In this document: positions 60,152 to 64,000 of the stretch, in pieces
Layout: each line of letters starts with the position of its first letter
How positions within the stretch are numbered: the first letter of the stretch is position 1
Assembly: GCF_028858725.1 (NCBI RefSeq)
Contig: NC_084774.1
Location: 11,134,001-11,198,000, forward strand
Reading direction: 5' to 3'
DNA from: Colius striatus
Taxonomy: Eukaryota; Chordata; Aves; Coliiformes; Coliidae
Length of the DNA: 64,000 bases
Position numbers and translations under genes: made by a program
Notes under the pieces: generated by a model
Seen by the model: only the letters and a program-made list of their open reading frames with translations
Told to the model about the DNA's origin: nothing
Database searches by the model: none

Positions 60152-63100
60152 CTATAAAAAAGAGAAAGAAAAATGTTGGAGAGTAACATGTCAGAGATTT
60201 ACAAACAGGGAGTGAGACAGTTTCTTCTGGTCTATGAATTTTGAAAGACTCACTGAAGTATCATCAAAAAATGCCTTCACCAATTTACCAGATAGATTTA
60301 TATGTGGAGCTCTCAGCTAAATGCTTTTCACAGCAGAGATTCAGACAATTTACCTGCTCATAGCCATACGGCCTCTGTTGCTGAGCGGACGGGCCTGTCT
60401 GAGAAGCTCTGTAACTCCCATACTGCTGCCCCTGTCCCTGTTGGTAGCTGGAATACTGTGACGAGGCTCCTTGTGCAGGCCCTGAGATGACAGAGAAATC
60501 TGCTTATTAAGGCTGGATTTGCTAGGAAGAGTTCTTATGGTTAACATAATGTAAACCATGATGACAACAAAGTAAGCTATGCAAGTGTGAACTGGGGGTA
60601 AATTTTCCTAGACTTCCCTCTCTGGGCAGCCTGGGCCAGGGCTCCCTCACCTCAACAGTGAAATATTTTTTCCTTATGGTTAAATGGAACTTGTTGTGTT
60701 CCAGCTTCTTCCCATCACCCCTTGTCCTGTCACTGGATACAACAGGAAAATGTGATGCCCCAACCAACCTGCTTATATCAACGTAAATTTATCCAGCTTG
60801 GTTAACATTACCAGCTCAAGGGCAAGTACCATCACATTTGGAGGATGCACCACAAATCCCTTGCCTTGAAGCTAAGATTACATTCTCTCAATCTCTCCAG
60901 CCCTTGTTTTTTATACTAAATAACCTGAAATTATTTCTTTCTCCCAAAGGCTGAAGATACATACAAGCTGCCTGGAGTTGGTCAAACAACTCAGCCATCA
61001 AGCTTGGATTCTTTTGCCCCTGGGACATGGAGGAGCGGGAGCTTGGCACCAGCATTAGCTGCATCTTTAAACCACTTCCATGTTTTTCCTTTTGCCTCGG
61101 TCCCTCACCAAGGAATCACACCTCCATGATGTTGCCAGAAATCTAAGCGAGGGAGTAGTGATTCTCTGGACTGTTGATGTTATTTTTTCATGTCAGATGC
61201 GGGACTATTAGATGTGTAGGAGGCCTGAGAATCCAGGCAGTGACCTCCCACTGACATTGACCAGGAAGTCAACATGAGGCAAAAGTGTAATTTCTGCCTT
61301 TCTGACTTTCTTTCCAAAGAGAGGGGGATTCAGGATGCTAACAGAACAGTACTTATCTCAGCAATGGAGGTGTTGGGAATGAAGAATTGCCAACACTGGA
61401 CAGGTCAGTGAGAGTTTTCTTACCATATCCTTGCTGTTGTCCTGGGTAACTTTGTTGATTTGGGTATTGCTGCTGGGAATACGTTTGCTGTTGTGCAGCT
61501 CCTTGTTGGTATCCTGCCTGCTGCTGGCTGTACTGAGAATTTCCTGAAGAGTGACAAATTGAAACAGTTTGGTTACAGATGAGACAGGTATTTCATTGGA
61601 CATGTGATAGGCAAAACAAAGGCGTTAGGAACCTTGGTTTGGAACTCATAGATAAGTTCTTTTGTTTTCAGAAACAGACGATTGTGTTTTGCCAATCAGG
61701 ATGTTTATTTCTTCAGAGATTTTTAGTTCTTTAGAACAGGAGAGAGTCCTTGGTTTATACATATCACTAAACAAAGAAACGAAGGAGCAACCTGTTCCCC
61801 AAAATGTTTTTTTTTTAACCCCAGAAATATCTCAGAAGAAAACTAGAGTCACAAAGATAAGGGTGCCAGGGTAAACAGCTGGTTTCTCAAGCAGCCCTCT
61901 CACTGTATTGTCTTCTAGATAATGATGTTTATTCATATATCCCACAAAGACAACTTATCTAGTCATTACTGGTATTTTTTGAAATACCTATGATGGAAAT
62001 TCCATTGACGGTATCCTGAAAGAGCAAAATGAACAGAGGCTATACAGATGGCATTGCTTTTCCTAAATGCCATCTTACTGTATCATAATTAAGATTTTGT
62101 AGTTAATTTACAGTTCAAGTATCTTCATAGTATTACTGAATTTACTGACTTAACTACTGTTGAAGTTTTTTGATGGTATAATTGCATACTCATAGTATTG
62201 GTAATTTTCAAAGGTTCTTTTCATCTAACTCATGTGTTTTTCACAACTGGTAAGGGCCAGTAGGCTTTCTTACTTAACAGAAATTTCCATTTCTGGCTGC
62301 CATTCTTTTCCTGCTCTCAATCCCACTTCTCCCTGCAGCATGTTAGTTTACCTTTGTCAGCACAACCTTTTACTTTAATGCAGCCATTTTTATTTGTATT
62401 ATATAAAATGTTTGTTAAACAGTTTTGCAAGAAGGGAGGTTAGTGAGATCCTGGAAGTCTTTTACTGCAAAAAAACAGTTCAGTATCCACAAGTTACAAG
62501 TCCAACTGTCTCAGCTACAACCAAGGATCATTTTAGTAATGAGTATGAGGCTAGGTACAGGTTGTTGGTGATCCCACAAGGCTGCACAGCATGGCTGCCT
62601 CACAGTGCCATTACTGACACACCACTGTAGACAGTCTGATACAGGCTTGCTATAGAACATGTTATACATAGCTAAATTCTATTTCCTGCACACTCCTTAA
62701 GTAAAGGGTAAGTAGGAGTTTGTGATGCAGAAATCGCAAGTCATGTTTTACATTTTCATAAGCACTTCATCAGTATCTTAGGGTGTTAGAGGTTTGGTTT
62801 ATGAAGATTGCCAAAATATTTTCCTACCTCCTTCATAATAGTGTTGTGTAGAGTCATCAAATGACCTGTCATAGCTCTGCTCAGTGTAGGACGACTGCTG
62901 ATAGGCATAATCACCGTGTCCTGCAAGGAATTGCGAAGATTTATCAGTTTTACTTGTCAGTATCACTGAAGATATAATACTGAATGATATATTATGACCC
63001 TGCTTATGAACAATGATGAGGCTGAGAGGAAACACAGACCACTTAGATAGGAAGCTGAATGTATGGCAAGGGAAGTCACACCTACGGATTGCATTCACTA

Positions 63101-63416
63101 ATCCAAACTTGGCTTTGTGCTCTTTTCCAAGCAGTTTGGGTAGCAGGAGGCACTGATGTCTATGGTTGTGTACCAGGCCCCCATGCCTTGGGATCAGAAT
63201 TCTCTAGCATTAAAATTGGAAATGAATTGGACTGGGTTTGCCACCCATGGATGTGGCAGTCATGCTGGTCTACACTTCAGCAGCATTACAGTGAGTATGG
63301 CTCAGAGGCATTACCATCTGGATAGTATTGCTGATTCATAGGTTCTGATGAGCCTTGTCCATGACTGTACTGCTCACTGTAATATTCTTCCTGACCCATG
63401 TACTGCTGCGAGGAAC
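60125..63416 (-). CDS. SS18L1: SS18-like protein 1 (CREST), C-terminal five coding exons (5' part outside window)
   Basis: This is a subunit of neuronal BAF chromatin-remodelling complexes and a calcium-responsive co-activator that promotes dendrite growth. Exons 63416-63315, 62920-62828, 61543-61424, 60481-60354 and 60151-60125 join in frame and give about 156 C-terminal residues. They are made of Gln, Gly, Tyr, Pro and Ser, the QPGY transactivation domain. Landmarks are YMGQEEYYSEQYSHGQG, MNQQYYPDG, HGDYAYQQSSYTEQSYDRSF, SQYSQQQAGYQQGAAQQQTY, RPYGYEQ and the end GQYGNYQQ. The paralogue SS18 has DYGYQQPSYPEQGYDRPY at the corresponding place, so SS18L1 is preferred, and synteny agrees. The N-terminal SNH domain lies past the right edge. 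Confidence 0.95.
60354..60481 (-). CDS. SS18L1: SS18L1 penultimate coding exon (QPGY domain, part 4)
   Basis: The acceptor is GTCATCTCAG and the donor GTAAAT, 128 bp, ending in phase 0. It reads PAQGASSQYSSYQQGQGQQY, GSYRASQTGPSAQQQ and RPYGYEQ. Confidence 0.94.
60605..60780 (-). mobile_element. CR1 LINE fragment inside an SS18L1 intron (minus orientation)
   Basis: The plus strand shows the reverse complement of CR1: CTCTGGGCAGCCTGGGCCAG, GGCTCCCTCACCTCAACAG, CTTCTTCCCATCACCCCTTG and TCCTGTCACTGGATACAAC. It is very similar to the part of the 48.5-49.1 kb copy around 48840-48960, so both are of one subfamily. The terminal ATTCT microsatellite is absent, so the copy is truncated at both ends. 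It has the same orientation as SS18L1. Confidence 0.9.
61424..61543 (-). CDS. SS18L1: SS18L1 coding exon (QPGY domain, part 3)
   Basis: The acceptor is CACTCTTCAG and the donor GTAAGA, 120 bp, phase 1 at both ends. It reads NSQYSQQQAGYQQGAAQQQ, TYSQQQYPNQQSYPG and QQQGYG. The exon is symmetrical, so skipping it would keep the frame. Confidence 0.94.
62828..62920 (-). CDS. SS18L1: SS18L1 coding exon (QPGY domain, part 2)
   Basis: The acceptor is TCCTTGCAG and the donor GTAGGA, 93 bp, phase 1 at both ends. It reads HGDYAYQQSSYTEQSYDRSF and DDSTQHYYEGG. This block is the best discriminator from SS18. Confidence 0.94.
63315..63416 (-). CDS. SS18L1: SS18L1 coding exon (QPGY domain, part 1)
   Basis: The acceptor is GCTGTGCAG and the donor GTAATG, 102 bp, phase 1 at both ends. 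It reads SSQQYMGQEEYYSEQYSHGQ and GSSEPMNQQYYPDG. It is the most 5' SS18L1 exon found in the window. The GTAATG donor is slightly weaker than GTAAGT. Confidence 0.93.
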
Positions 63417-64000
63417 CTGCACAGCAAAGACAAGAGAGAGCAAACTGAGCCCCTGAACTCCTAAGGGCTGGGTTTTTCTTACCTATTTTTTCTGAACTGA
63501 AAACAGTGTTTACATCTGGATAAGTAAAGAAGCTATGTATGTTGAGAGCAGTTTTAAAGATGCTCACTAGAAAGAGGAAATACATTTGTATTCTCAGAAG
63601 AAGATGGTTGAAATTGAAATTACACAACGGTCAGTAACATGTCCTAAAATCACTCACTTCTGTGGCATCGCTGGAAGCAATGGATACGTTTCACCTACTG
63701 ATCCAAGTTCTTAGAAAGCACAGCAATGTATTCCATGCTCAAGAACACAGTCAGTGTTAAATCTATTTAAATTCATGTATTAATTTGTTTCTTAGCAAAA
63801 TACAACTTATGTTAGAATCAGTCTAGTGATTGTATTACCACTTAGAACTTTTTCCAGAGAGGTCTTAGAGCATGGGAGTTATCCTCTGGTGTTTTCCTTT
63901 CCTTGGCCTAATTTTTCATACTAATTGCTGTCAAATTATATCTTCTTTGCAGAAATGTGCTTTTTGTTAATTGTGCTGTGTTACAGCTGATCCAATGCCA

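Larger units (their letters stand above)
60482..64000 (-). other. SS18L1: SS18L1 introns between the listed exons and beyond the right edge
   Basis: Introns lie at 60152-60353, 60482-61423, 61544-62827 and 62921-63314, and one continues from 63417 past 64000. Apart from the CR1 fragment in 60605-60780, nothing was recognised. No further SS18L1 exon was found in 63417-64000; a pyrimidine-rich CAG near 63950 has no coding support on this strand. Confidence 0.7.

Overview
The window looks like an avian (bird) genome segment. It is vertebrate nuclear DNA with spliced genes, CpG-island promoters and several 5'-truncated CR1-type LINE fragments. CR1 is the dominant retroposon of birds and is also common in other sauropsids. 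Four genes are recognisable in the order OSBPL2 (-), HRH3 (+), MTG2 (-), SS18L1 (-). From general knowledge this matches the neighbourhood on human 20q13.33. No prokaryotic features, CRISPR arrays, tRNA or rRNA genes, or intact mobile elements were seen.

Layout. 1-16250 is the 5' part of OSBPL2 on the minus strand: a non-coding first exon in a CpG island (donor at 16099/16100), a 12.7 kb intron 1, the start-codon exon (coding 3310-3346), and the beginning of intron 2. 16600-38980 is a long intergenic stretch without a supportable gene. It holds a diverged CR1 fragment, a GA microsatellite and a few short repeats and motifs. 39310-41789 is the complete histamine H3 receptor gene, three coding exons and 420 codons, preceded by a short GC-rich minisatellite. 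42115-51000 lies between the convergent 3' ends of HRH3 and MTG2 and carries two CR1 fragments. 51417-57058 is the complete six-exon coding region of the mitochondrial Obg-type GTPase MTG2 (417 codons), with a CpG-island promoter that contains a 15-bp tandem repeat. 60125-63416 holds the last five coding exons of SS18L1 (CREST); its 5' part lies beyond the right edge.

The genes are functionally unrelated: a lipid-transfer protein, a neuronal amine receptor, a mitoribosome assembly GTPase and a neuronal chromatin co-activator. They form a conserved neighbourhood, not a pathway. All exon boundaries given join in frame with GT/AG splice sites that I read directly. No undescribed multi-gene system is evident. 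The more unusual points are a 60-bp duplication inside the MTG2 presequence exon, minisatellites at the HRH3 and MTG2 5' ends, an open reading frame running upstream of the HRH3 start, two RFX X-box-like palindromes and a perfect 14-bp inverted repeat near the OSBPL2 start exon.
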